In this document: positions 37,450-44,901 of the stretch, one piece after another | Position numbering within the stretch: the stretch's first letter is position 1 | Layout: each line of letters starts with the position of its first letter | DNA from: Streptomyces sp. XD-27 | Lineage (GTDB): Bacteria > Actinomycetota > Actinomycetes > Streptomycetales > Streptomycetaceae | DNA length: 64,000 bases | NCBI RefSeq assembly: GCF_030553055.1 | Contig: NZ_CP130713.1 | Location: 1,364,001-1,428,000 of the forward strand | Direction: 5' to 3' | The notes under the pieces: model-generated | The model's input: the letters and a program-made list of their open reading frames with translations, nothing else | What the model was told of the DNA's origin: nothing | Database searches by the model: none | Translations under genes and position numbers: made by a program

Positions 37450-37541
37450 GCGGGGCCTCTTCTGACGTGTCGAAGATCCGCAGCCTAGAGCGCCGGCGGC
37501 CGTTCCGGTGGGATCTCCACCCGCGTCCGGGTGGCAGGGGG

Positions 37542-38570
37542 TCATGTCACCGATGGGGCATGCGGACATGTCATCGACGCGGCACGGGAGAACGCCAGGG
37601 CGACCGCGATCGCGGCCACAGCGATCGCGGTGAGGAAGGGGGCGCGGCTGCGGCTGCCGCGGGCCGGGTGGACGATCCCGGCGGCGGTGAGCACGGTTCC
37701 GGCGGCGAGGGCGAACCAGCCTGCGGCGCCCGCGGGGCCCGGCGGCGCGAAGGCGAGGACGGCGATGCCCGCCAGGAGGGGCAGCGGGGCGAGCAGGCGT
37801 GCGCCGGTGGCGCCCAGGCGCTGCGGAAGGCCCCGTACGCCGGTGGCCAGGTCGTCCGGGATGTCGGGCAGGACGTTGGCGATGTGCGCCCCGACTCCCA
37901 GCAGGGCGCCGACCGCCAAGGTCCACCAGGTGGGCCGGGGGTGGCCGGGCAGCGCGAGGACGACGAACGCCGGCAGCGAGCCGAAGCCCATCGCGTAGCC
38001 CAGCCACGACCACACGGTCCGTTTCAGGCCGAGGTTGTAGAGCCAGCCTCCCGTGACGCCGAACAGGTGCGCCGCGGCGGCCGGGAGACCGGCGGCCAGG
38101 GACAGCGGGACGCAGGCGGTCAGAGCCGCGGCGGAGGCGCACCCGACCGCGCGCGGGCCCACACGCCCGGTCACGACGGGCTTGTCCGCTCTGCCGGTGG
38201 CGAGGTCCCGGCGCGCGTCCAACCAGTCGTTGCTCCAGCCGATCGACAACTGGCCGGACAGGACGGCCAGGCCGACCAGCGCGCAGGTCTGCCAGGAGTG
38301 GCCGCATGCGATGCCCAGGGCGGTGGCCATCACCGTCACGGCGAGGGCGGGCAGGGGGTGGCAGGCGCCCAGCAGGCCCTGGACGGCGGCGGGACGCGGC
38401 CTGGTGAGACACGCACGCGCGGCGGCCCCCGTCCCGGCCTCCCTCCGTGCCTCCGCCCCGACCCCCCTCACAGCACCCGCCCCAGCCTCCCTCCGCGCCT
38501 CCGCCCGGGTCCCCCTCACAGCACCCGTCCGGCCCCCCTCACAGCCCCCGTCCCGGTTCCCGGTCTCCAT
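37542..38570 (-). CDS. UbiA-family prenyltransferase
   Basis: From ATG 38570 this is 342 aa. The core is a polytopic UbiA protein with both aspartate motifs: [18 protein letters not shown] and the second, less canonical [18 protein letters not shown]. Around eight hydrophobic helices follow. Such enzymes attach an isoprenoid diphosphate to an aromatic acceptor. The first about 65 residues are low-complexity with a 16-residue tandem repeat and look unlike any UbiA. The true start may lie further inside, near [13 protein letters not shown], where homologous sequence begins. It lies 92 nt upstream of the type III PKS gene on the same strand, so its acceptor may be that polyketide. Confidence 0.8.
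   Translation of the reverse strand: METGNRDGGCEGGRTGAVRGTRAEARREAGAGAVRGVGAEARREAGTGAAARACLTRPRPAAVQGLLGACHPLPALAVTVMATALGIACGHSWQTCALVGLAVLSGQLSIGWSNDWLDARRDLATGRADKPVVTGRVGPRAVGCASAAALTACVPLSLAAGLPAAAAHLFGVTGGWLYNLGLKRTVWSWLGYAMGFGSLPAFVVLALPGHPRPTWWTLAVGALLGVGAHIANVLPDIPDDLATGVRGLPQRLGATGARLLAPLPLLAGIAVLAFAPPGPAGAAGWFALAAGTVLTAAGIVHPARGSRSRAPFLTAIAVAAIAVALAFSRAASMTCPHAPSVT
38437..38532 (-). repeat. 48-bp tandem repeat at the 5' end of the UbiA gene
   Basis: The unit starting at 38437 (GCCTCCCTCCG...CTCACAGCACCCG) recurs at 38485 with few changes, and a third partial CCCCCTCACAGC follows at about 38534. If translated, the two copies give [16 protein letters not shown] and [16 protein letters not shown]. 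It may be non-coding leader if the UbiA start is internal. Confidence 0.7.
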
Positions 38571-38703
38571 CCGGCGGAGCGTACGGAACGACACGTCCAC
38601 GTGGCCGGGAACGGCGCGCCGCCGGACCCGGCCGGATGGCGAAGTACCCCGAATGGCACATGTCTTAGGGAATCGGGCGGTACAGCCCCTAGAGTCGGCG
38701 GTC

Positions 38704-39723
38704 GTGATCGACCTGCTTGTCGCCGGCGGCGGCCCGGCCGGGCTGGCCTGTGCGATCGGAGCCGCGCGCGCCGGGCTGGACGTCGCGGTCCTCGAACCGC
38801 GTCCCGCGCCGATCGACAAGGCCTGCGGTGAGGGCCTGATGCCCGGCGCCGTCCACGCCCTGCGCGCCCTCGGCGTGGCGGCCGCCGGTCGGCCGCTGCG
38901 CGGCATCCGCTACCTCGACGGCAGGCACACCGCCGAAGCGGCGTTCCCGGCCGCCACCGGCCCGGGGCTCGGCGTGCGGCGCACCGTCCTGCACGGCGCG
39001 CTCGCCGCCCGCGCCGCCGCCCTCGGCATCCCCGTCCTGCCCCGGCCCGCGGGCCCCGTCGTCCAGCGCGGCGACCGGGTCACGGCGGCCGGGATCGCCG
39101 CCCGCTACCTGGCCGCCGCCGACGGCCTGCACTCGCCCGTGCGCCGCGCGCTCGGCCTCCAGGCCGCGGCGCCCTCCCCCGCCCGGTACGGGCTCCGCCG
39201 GCACTACGAGGTCGCGCCGTGGAGCAGTTGCGTCGAGGTCCACTGGGGCCCGGACGCGGAGGCGTACATCACGCCGGTCGGCCGGGAACTGGTCGGTGTC
39301 GCGCTCCTGACCACCCGTCGTGGCGGTTTCGACGAGCAGCTCGCCCGCTTCCCGCACCTGGTCCGCCGGCTCGCCGCGGGGGCGCCCGGCCAGGTGCGCG
39401 GGGCCGGCCCGATGCGGCAGAGCGCCCGGCGCCGGGTCGCGGGCCGGGTGCTGCTGGTCGGCGACGCCGCCGGCTACGTCGACGCGCTCACCGGCGAGGG
39501 CATCGCGCTCGCCCTCGCCGGTGCCGCCGCCCTGGTGGACTGTGTGCGCCGCGACCGCCCCGAGGCGTACGAGGCGGCGTGGCGCCGGGCCTCGCGCCGC
39601 CACCGCCTCCTGACCGCGGCCCTCTTGCGGGCCCGCCACCACCCGCTGCTGGCTCCTCGCATCGTTCCCGCGGCGGCCCGCTGGCCCGCAGCCTTCCGCC
39701 GGGCCGTCGGCGCGCTCGCCTGA
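38704..39723 (+). CDS. FAD-dependent oxidoreductase, geranylgeranyl-reductase type
   Basis: This 339-aa flavoprotein has the N-terminal FAD motif DLLVAGGGPAGLACAIGAARAG, the family signature DKACGEGLMPGAVHAL, and the second FAD motif GRVLLVGDAAGYVDALTGEGIALAL. It belongs to the geranylgeranyl reductase/FAD monooxygenase group. Start is GTG 38704; a possible -10 TAGAGT lies about 12 nt upstream, suggesting a leaderless or short-leader transcript. It is divergent from the UbiA/type III PKS operon. It could hydroxylate the phenol (as SrsC does) or reduce a prenyl chain; the sequence alone does not decide. Confidence 0.85.
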   Translation: MIDLLVAGGGPAGLACAIGAARAGLDVAVLEPRPAPIDKACGEGLMPGAVHALRALGVAAAGRPLRGIRYLDGRHTAEAAFPAATGPGLGVRRTVLHGALAARAAALGIPVLPRPAGPVVQRGDRVTAAGIAARYLAAADGLHSPVRRALGLQAAAPSPARYGLRRHYEVAPWSSCVEVHWGPDAEAYITPVGRELVGVALLTTRRGGFDEQLARFPHLVRRLAAGAPGQVRGAGPMRQSARRRVAGRVLLVGDAAGYVDALTGEGIALALAGAAALVDCVRRDRPEAYEAAWRRASRRHRLLTAALLRARHHPLLAPRIVPAAARWPAAFRRAVGALA

Positions 39724-39790
39724 GCGGAGCACAGAACCTGAGCGGAGCGCAGAATCCGAGCGGGGACACGAGCCAGGTGTGCGTCGGCGG

Positions 39791-39852
39791 GGGGGCTACG
39801 CTCGCACCATGGCCCCGACAGTGGGGGCTACGCTCACACCATGTCCTCGACA
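39791..39852 (+). repeat. 30-bp direct repeat duplicating promoter and start-codon region
   Basis: Positions 39791-39820 and 39823-39852 are 27/30 identical (GGGGGCTACGCTC(G/A)CACCATG and onward), with a 32-bp period. Both copies hold an ATG and a TACGCT element. Because 32 is not a multiple of three, only the second ATG (39841) reads into the phosphatase-like gene. Just upstream, TGAGCGGAGC(A/G)CAGAA is also repeated in tandem (39721-39755). Confidence 0.8.
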
Positions 39853-40272
39853 TGGGAGTCCTCGGCGGCCGGTGTGCTGCGACTGCCCTCGGGCCGGCTC
39901 ATCCGGGGCCGCGGCCTGAGGCACCCGTTTCCGCAGGGCCCGCGGCCCGCGTTCGCGCTCTACCTGCTGGGTCACCGGCCCCCCGCCGTGGCATGGGAGC
40001 ACCGATGGGTGCGCTGGCCCGACTTCTGGCTGCCGTCCGACCGCGGTACGGCCGCCGACGCGCTACGCGAAGCATGGGCGCGCGCCGAGGCCGAGCGCGT
40101 CGAGATCGCCTGCGCGGGCGGGCACGGACGCACCGGCACCGCGCTGGCCTGCATCGCCGTACTCGACGGGGTGCCGGGCGACCGGGCGGTCGCCTACGTC
40201 CGGGAGCACTACGCCCCGCGCGCCGTCGAGACGCCCTGGCAGCGCCGTTTCGTCTCCCGCTTCCACCCGTAG
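39841..40272 (+). CDS. Small protein-tyrosine/dual-specificity phosphatase-like protein
   Basis: This 143-aa protein has a CX5R phosphatase signature, IACAGGHGRTGTALACIA (about residues 97-114), where Cys would be the nucleophile and Arg binds phosphate. The usual His before Cys is Ala. An upstream Asp for general acid (for example in WPDFWLPSD) fits the WPD loop. Similar short proteins are found widely in actinobacteria with unknown substrates. The start codon is in the second copy of a 30-bp repeat. No obvious functional partner is nearby. Confidence 0.75.
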   Translation: MSSTWESSAAGVLRLPSGRLIRGRGLRHPFPQGPRPAFALYLLGHRPPAVAWEHRWVRWPDFWLPSDRGTAADALREAWARAEAERVEIACAGGHGRTGTALACIAVLDGVPGDRAVAYVREHYAPRAVETPWQRRFVSRFHP

Positions 40273-40462
40273 CCGGCATCGCGCGACCGCCGTGGACGAG
40301 TTCGCTGATCCGTGAGGTGGCCGTCCGACGGAGCCGTTACGGTGGGCGCCTCATCCGTCACGGCGCTTCGGCAGGTTGAGGTGGTGATCCCCCATCAGCA
40401 CGTCTCCCGGTCCGGCGCTCGCCGCCTGGCTGCGGACGCTCGGCGCCGAGCGGCTGTGCCGG

Positions 40463-42538
40463 GTGCTGGCCGCGCGCCCCGATGCCGTGGGCGGGCCGCG
40501 GCCGCGGTCGCTGGGCGAACTGGCCGAGCGGTTGCTGCGGCCCGCCGCCGTGGCGCGGGTCGTCCCGCTGCTGCCGCTGCCCGTGCTGCAGACCGCCGAG
40601 GCGCTGGCCGCGCTGGGAACTCCCGTATCCGGCAGCGCGCTTGAGAAGCTGCTGGGCGCACCCTGCGACAAGGGGCCGCTGGCGGCGGCGCTGCGCACCC
40701 TGGGCGACCACGCACTGGTGTGGGCCTCGGCCGATGGGCGGCTGCGTATGGCACCCGCGCTGCACCAGCGGTGGCCGGCCCCGCTCGGACTCCAGGCCCG
40801 GCTCGGCGCGCTGCTGTCCGACCGGAGCTCCGAGGAACTGCGCCAGATCGCCGAGGTGTTGGGCCGCGCCCCCGCGAAGGCCAAGGCCGAGCGCCTCGAA
40901 CAGGTCCTGGAGCACCACCGCGATCCCGAGCGGGTCAGGGCGCTGGTGGACACGGCGCCGGACGGGACGCGGAAGCTGCTGTACGAGCGCTGCGAGGGCG
41001 GGCCCGAGGGCCTCGCGTCCCATGGGCCGCGGTACGGCGACGAGCGGTGGGCCACCGACCGCGCCCTGCTGGTGCGCCCGCGCTTCGGGTCGCAGGCCGT
41101 CATGCCCGCCGAGGTCGCACTGGCCCTGCGCGGCCCCGGCTGGCACGCGCCGTTCGACCCGCTGCCGCCCAAGCCCGACCTGCGCCCGCTGGACCCCGCC
41201 GACGTGGCGCGCGAGGCGGCTGCCCTCGCCGCGGAGTTGACCGGGCACGCCGCCGCGCTGCTCGCCGTGTGCGCGCGCCGGCCCCCGGCTCAGCTGCGCG
41301 GCGGCGGAATCGGTGCCCGCGAGCTGGCCAGGCTGGGCGGGGCGGCGCAGTGCCCGGAGCCGGTGGTGCGGCTGGTGCTGGCGTGCGCGTACGCGGGCGG
41401 CCTGGTGGCCCGCGACGGGGAGGCGGTGCCGGTCACCGCAGCGTACGACGCGTGGGCCGCGCGGGAACCGGCCGAGCAGTACGTCCATTTGCTGCGCGCC
41501 TGGTGGGCCCTCGGCCGCGAGCCGACGCGCGCCCACGACGCGGACGGCAGGCCGCTGCCCGCGCTGGACACCGCACCGCCCGTCGCGGCGTGCGCCCGGC
41601 TCCGCCGCGGCCTGCTCGCGGCGGCGGCGCGCCTTCCCGCCACCTGCGGCGTCCGGGACCCGGCCGCCTGGGGGAGGGTGCTGGCCTGGCATCATCCGCT
41701 CGCTCCGGCGCGTCCGCAGGAAGCGGCGCCGTTCGCCGCGCTGGTGCGCGAGGCCGGACTCCTCGGCGTGCTGGCGCACGGCGGGCTCTCCCCGCTCGGC
41801 GCCGCCCTGCACGCGGAGGGTGCGGATGACACCGTGAGGGACGGCGCACCGGAGGACCTGTCGGCCTGCGCGCGGCGCCTGCTGCCCGCGGCCGTCGACC
41901 GCGCCCGGATCGGTGCGGACCTGACAGCGGTGGTCCCCGGCGTCCCCTCGGCTCACCTGGCCGCCGTCCTGGACGCGGTCGCCACGCGGGAGGCGCGCGG
42001 GACGGCCTCGGTCTGGCGGTTCAGCGCGGCCTCCGTCCGCAGGGCGCTGGACGAGCACCGCGACGCGCAGGCCATCACCGCCGATCTGGCCGCCATCGCG
42101 ACGGGCGAACTCCCCCAGCCCCTGACGTATCTGATCGCCGACACCGCCCGCCGCCACGGTCGCATCCGGGTCGCCAGGGCGGGCTGCGTCATCCACGGCG
42201 TGGAGCCCGAGCTGCTGGCCGAGGTCGCCGCTCACCGCCGACTGGCCGGGCTCGGGCTGCGCCCGCTGACCCCGACGGTGCTGCTCTCCCCCGTGCCGCT
42301 GGAGGAGACCCTCGCGGTCCTGCGCGCCGAGGGATACGCGCCGGTCGGCGAGGAGGCCGACGGAAGTCTCCACACCGAGCGCCCGGAGCCGCGGCGCGCG
42401 GGCCCCGCGAGCGCGAAGCCTGCCGCGGTCCCGCGCCCGCGCCGCGACGCCGCGGCCCGCGCGGGCGGTCGCGCACCCCGGCCGCCCGCCCCCGAACTCG
42501 CCGAGCTGGCCACCCGCTTGCTCGCGGCCCCGGACTGA
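40463..42538 (+). CDS. Helicase XPB/Ssl2 N-terminal-domain-like protein
   Basis: The first canonical in-frame start is GTG 40463 (691 aa), but coding sequence continues upstream to a stop at 40385-40387 (TSPGPALAAWLRTLGAERLCR), which matches how homologues begin, and GAGGTGG lies at 40378-40384. No ATG, GTG or TTG is available there; an ATC at 40394 sits at the right distance. So the start is either non-standard or hidden by a base error. The body is a long winged-helix-rich actinobacterial protein with repeated ERLEQVLEHHRDPERVRALVDTAPDGTRKLL and a C-terminal RDAQAITADLAAIATGELPQPLTYLIADTARRHGRIRV, the region annotated as a helicase C-terminal/XPB N-terminal-like domain. It has no helicase motifs I, II or VI, so it is not a helicase by itself. 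Confidence 0.75.
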   Translation: MLAARPDAVGGPRPRSLGELAERLLRPAAVARVVPLLPLPVLQTAEALAALGTPVSGSALEKLLGAPCDKGPLAAALRTLGDHALVWASADGRLRMAPALHQRWPAPLGLQARLGALLSDRSSEELRQIAEVLGRAPAKAKAERLEQVLEHHRDPERVRALVDTAPDGTRKLLYERCEGGPEGLASHGPRYGDERWATDRALLVRPRFGSQAVMPAEVALALRGPGWHAPFDPLPPKPDLRPLDPADVAREAAALAAELTGHAAALLAVCARRPPAQLRGGGIGARELARLGGAAQCPEPVVRLVLACAYAGGLVARDGEAVPVTAAYDAWAAREPAEQYVHLLRAWWALGREPTRAHDADGRPLPALDTAPPVAACARLRRGLLAAAARLPATCGVRDPAAWGRVLAWHHPLAPARPQEAAPFAALVREAGLLGVLAHGGLSPLGAALHAEGADDTVRDGAPEDLSACARRLLPAAVDRARIGADLTAVVPGVPSAHLAAVLDAVATREARGTASVWRFSAASVRRALDEHRDAQAITADLAAIATGELPQPLTYLIADTARRHGRIRVARAGCVIHGVEPELLAEVAAHRRLAGLGLRPLTPTVLLSPVPLEETLAVLRAEGYAPVGEEADGSLHTERPEPRRAGPASAKPAAVPRPRRDAAARAGGRAPRPPAPELAELATRLLAAPD

Positions 42539-42633
42539 CAGCGCGGGCGGCGACCCGGCGGGGGACGGGGAGTCAGAGGTGATTTCTGCTTACGTGATCC
42601 CCCGGAAGGCGCCCCTCGCATGAAGGCCCGAGG

Positions 42634-43065
42634 CTAACGCCTGCTCGCGGATACCGCGACAATGCCGCCCAGGGCGGCAAGTGCCACACACAGTGGCGAG
42701 TACAGGACAGAGTTCAACCGCTGGAATTCGCCGGCCGCTCCGGAGTTCATGAAGTAACCACCCAGGCCACGGGCGAGCAGCACCGCCGTCAAGCCGTACA
42801 TGCCCACCAATCGCAGCCATTCCGGGCCGATTGCCGGGATGGACTCGTTCACCATGAGGGTGAGCACAGCGCCACCGATCAGCGCCAGGCCCACCAGAAC
42901 GGTGCTCGGCGCCGACGGCATCCTGCCATCGTCGCTGCCGCCGATCGTCTTGGTGAACGTCATCGCATCCTTCATCGGCCAGGGGGAGAACGCCCAGATG
43001 AAGTGCAACAAGCCGATTGCCATGAGGACAAGTGCCAACACCATAGGGACCACCGTGCGGACCAT
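42634..43065 (-). CDS. DUF3995-family membrane protein
   Basis: This membrane protein of 143 aa has four hydrophobic helices (VVPMVLALVLMAIGLLHFIW, STVLVGLALIGGAVLTLMV, LVGMYGLTAVLLARGLGGYF, PLCVALAALGGIVAVSA) and the family features GLLHFIWAFSPWP and ARGLGGYF. Function of the family is unknown. ATG 43065 is chosen because GGAGG lies 8 nt upstream; an ATG at 43089 has no RBS and lies on the operator. It is divergent from a TetR gene with shared operators and is probably repressed by it. Confidence 0.85.
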   Translation of the reverse strand: MVRTVVPMVLALVLMAIGLLHFIWAFSPWPMKDAMTFTKTIGGSDDGRMPSAPSTVLVGLALIGGAVLTLMVNESIPAIGPEWLRLVGMYGLTAVLLARGLGGYFMNSGAAGEFQRLNSVLYSPLCVALAALGGIVAVSASRR

Positions 43066-43090
43066 ACTCAGCGCCTCCGACTCCCTCATC

Positions 43091-43143
43091 TATACGGCAT
43101 CGTATAAATGAGAGCCTAGCACCCATCTATACGATGCCGTACA
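43091..43143. promoter_or_regulatory. Paired palindromic TetR operators between DUF3995 and TetR genes
   Basis: TATACGGCATCGTATA (43091-43106) has perfect TATACG/CGTATA arms. TATACGATGCCGTACA (43128-43143) is its inverted copy with one arm mismatch. The sites lie 21 bp apart in the short gap between the divergent genes and overlap likely -10 boxes (TATACGAT, TATAGAT on the minus strand). Each is preceded by CATC. This is the classic layout for a TetR-type autorepressor that also controls its neighbour. Confidence 0.85.
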
Positions 43144-43174
43144 GATGGGTGATCGAAGCAGAACGGAGCAGATC

Positions 43175-43741
43175 ATGGCGGTGGCTCGCACCCCGCGTCA
43201 CAAGTGGATCGACGAAGGACTGCGTGCGCTCGCGGCAGGCGGCCCGGATGCCGTCCAGATCGAGGCGCTGGCGAAGGCTCTGGGCGTGTCCAAGGGCGGC
43301 TTCTACGGATACTTCTCGGACCGGCGCGCCCTCCTTGAGGAGATGCTCGACCGCTGGGAACGCGAGATCACCGACGACCTGGAAGCACGCGTCGAGAAGG
43401 AAGGCGGCGACGCGAAAGCCCGGCTGCGCCACCTGTTCGCGATCGTCGACACCGGTGACGGGCTCGACACGGACATCACGACCGACCTGGCGATTCGCGA
43501 CTGGGCCCGGCGCGATCCGGCGGTCGCCGAACGCGTTCGGCGCGTCGACAACCGCCACATGGACTACCTGCGTTCGCTGTTCCGCGCCTTCTGCGCCGAC
43601 GAGGACGAAGTCGAGGCACGCTGCCTGATCACCTTCTCGCTGTACATCGCCGACCGGTTCATCTTCGCCGACAACGGCGATCGCAGCCGTGCCGACGTCC
43701 AGGAACTGACAACGAGGTGGTTGCTCGACTCTCCGCGCTGA
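43175..43741 (+). CDS. TetR/AcrR-family transcriptional regulator
   Basis: This 188-aa regulator has the N-terminal helix-turn-helix IEALAKALGVSKGGFYGYFSDRRALLEEML (about residues 27-56), a standard TetR DNA-binding domain. The C-terminal ligand domain (LRHLFAIVDTGDGLDTDITTDLAIRDWARRDPAVAERV) is of the type seen in TetR regulators with a conserved DWARRDPAVA segment. ATG 43175 has GGAG upstream at 9 nt; an upstream ATG at 43145 would add ten residues but lacks an RBS. It most likely represses itself and the divergent DUF3995 gene. Confidence 0.9.
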   Translation: MAVARTPRHKWIDEGLRALAAGGPDAVQIEALAKALGVSKGGFYGYFSDRRALLEEMLDRWEREITDDLEARVEKEGGDAKARLRHLFAIVDTGDGLDTDITTDLAIRDWARRDPAVAERVRRVDNRHMDYLRSLFRAFCADEDEVEARCLITFSLYIADRFIFADNGDRSRADVQELTTRWLLDSPR

Positions 43742-43765
43742 GCAGTCCCGCCGGCCGGGGCCTGA

Positions 43766-43787
43766 CCGCGGGGCGGCGCCCCCGCGG
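43766..43787. terminator. Hairpin between convergent TetR and MDR reductase genes
   Basis: CCGCGGGG (43766-43773) pairs with CCCCGCGG (43780-43787) around a 6-nt loop. It lies 25 nt after the TetR stop and 28 nt after the stop of the convergent reductase gene, so it may act in both directions. No T tract on either side. Confidence 0.55.
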
Positions 43788-43814
43788 ACGGAACCGCGGG
43801 GGTACGCGCCCGCG

Positions 43815-44873
43815 CTAGAGCTGGACGATCACCTTCCCCCGGGTCGACGCACGGTCCACATACAGGCTCCGATAGGCGCCGGGGATCGCGTCGAACCCCT
43901 GGTGGACGGTCTGGTGGTAGGCGATCTCACCCCGGCGGACCAGGTCGCCCACCTCGGCGTGGAGCGCCGCGAAGTCCGCCTCCGTGTACCAGTCCTGGGC
44001 GTAGATGCCGCGGATGGTGGTGCGCGGGCGCAGGATGTACTCCAGCAGGCGCGGGCCGTACCGGTCGCCGCCGACGGTGGTGTCCCACTGCCAGGACACC
44101 GCGACCTGGCTGTACCGGTTGAGCATGGTGAACACCGCGTCCGTGATGCCGCCGCCCATGTTGTCGAAGTACTTGTCGACACCGTTCGGGGCCGCGTCCC
44201 GCAGCGCGGGGAGGACCTTCTCGACGTCGTCGCCCTGCTGGTAGTGGACGACCGCGTCGAAGCCCAGGCCGGTGAGGTACGCCGCCTTCTGCGGGGTGCC
44301 CGTGGTGCCGACGACGCGGGCGCCGGCGCGCTTGGCCAGTTGGCCGACGAGGCTTCCGATGGCGCCGGACGCGCCGCTGACCACGACCGTGTCACCGGGC
44401 CGGACGGTGAAGAACTTCGTCATCGCGCCCCAGGCGGTCAGCCCCGCCACGCCCAGGACACCCAGCGCCGTCGTGATCGGCAGCGTCTCGTCGTAGGCCG
44501 CCGGGTCCAGCTTGCGCATCGGTGTGACGTCGAACCGGAAGAAGTCGTTGGGCTCCCACACATACGCCTTGCCGTCGCTGACGACGTGGCTGCGCCAGCC
44601 GCCGAACCCCTCCACCACGTCGCCGGGGCGGAAGGGGGCGCGAGGCCCCGCGTCCAGCACATCCATGATCGACAGCCCTCGCGCCCAGTCACCGATCGGC
44701 GTCATCTGGGCGAGGCCGTTCAGATAGGGGTCGAGCGAGACGTACCGGGTCTTGAGGAGCATCTCGTCGTCGCGCAGCCGGACGTCGACCTCCTCCACCA
44801 CCTTCTCGTAGACGTCGTCGACGTCAGGTACGCCCTCGACGTGCTTGCGGACCACCCATTTCTCGATCTTCAT
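43815..44873 (-). CDS. ftdE: MDR-family NADP-dependent oxidoreductase of the PTM cluster (FtdE/IkaC-like)
   Basis: The protein of 352 aa is a zinc-free medium-chain reductase of the leukotriene/prostaglandin reductase group: N-terminal SLDPYLNGLAQ, nucleotide-binding TVVVSGASGAIGSLVGQLAKRAGARVVG, FDAVVHYQQGD, DKYFDNMGGGITDAV and C-terminal GKVIVQL. In PTM pathways the homologue (IkaC, FtdE) performs the last reductive ring closure on the polyene precursor. It is the final gene of the four-gene run and lies 28 nt before the next gene. The start is ATG 44873. Assignment rests on family plus position directly behind two PTM flavoproteins. Confidence 0.85.
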   Translation of the reverse strand: MKIEKWVVRKHVEGVPDVDDVYEKVVEEVDVRLRDDEMLLKTRYVSLDPYLNGLAQMTPIGDWARGLSIMDVLDAGPRAPFRPGDVVEGFGGWRSHVVSDGKAYVWEPNDFFRFDVTPMRKLDPAAYDETLPITTALGVLGVAGLTAWGAMTKFFTVRPGDTVVVSGASGAIGSLVGQLAKRAGARVVGTTGTPQKAAYLTGLGFDAVVHYQQGDDVEKVLPALRDAAPNGVDKYFDNMGGGITDAVFTMLNRYSQVAVSWQWDTTVGGDRYGPRLLEYILRPRTTIRGIYAQDWYTEADFAALHAEVGDLVRRGEIAYHQTVHQGFDAIPGAYRSLYVDRASTRGKVIVQL

Positions 44874-44901
44874 TCTGTCCTTTCCGTGCCCGGTGGACGG
44901 A

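Noticed and set aside
39219..40379. Long plus-strand frame overlapping the FAD oxidoreductase and phosphatase genes
   Set aside because: Its product is Arg/Ala/Pro-rich with no domain; the two genes in the other frames carry clear FAD and CX5R motifs.
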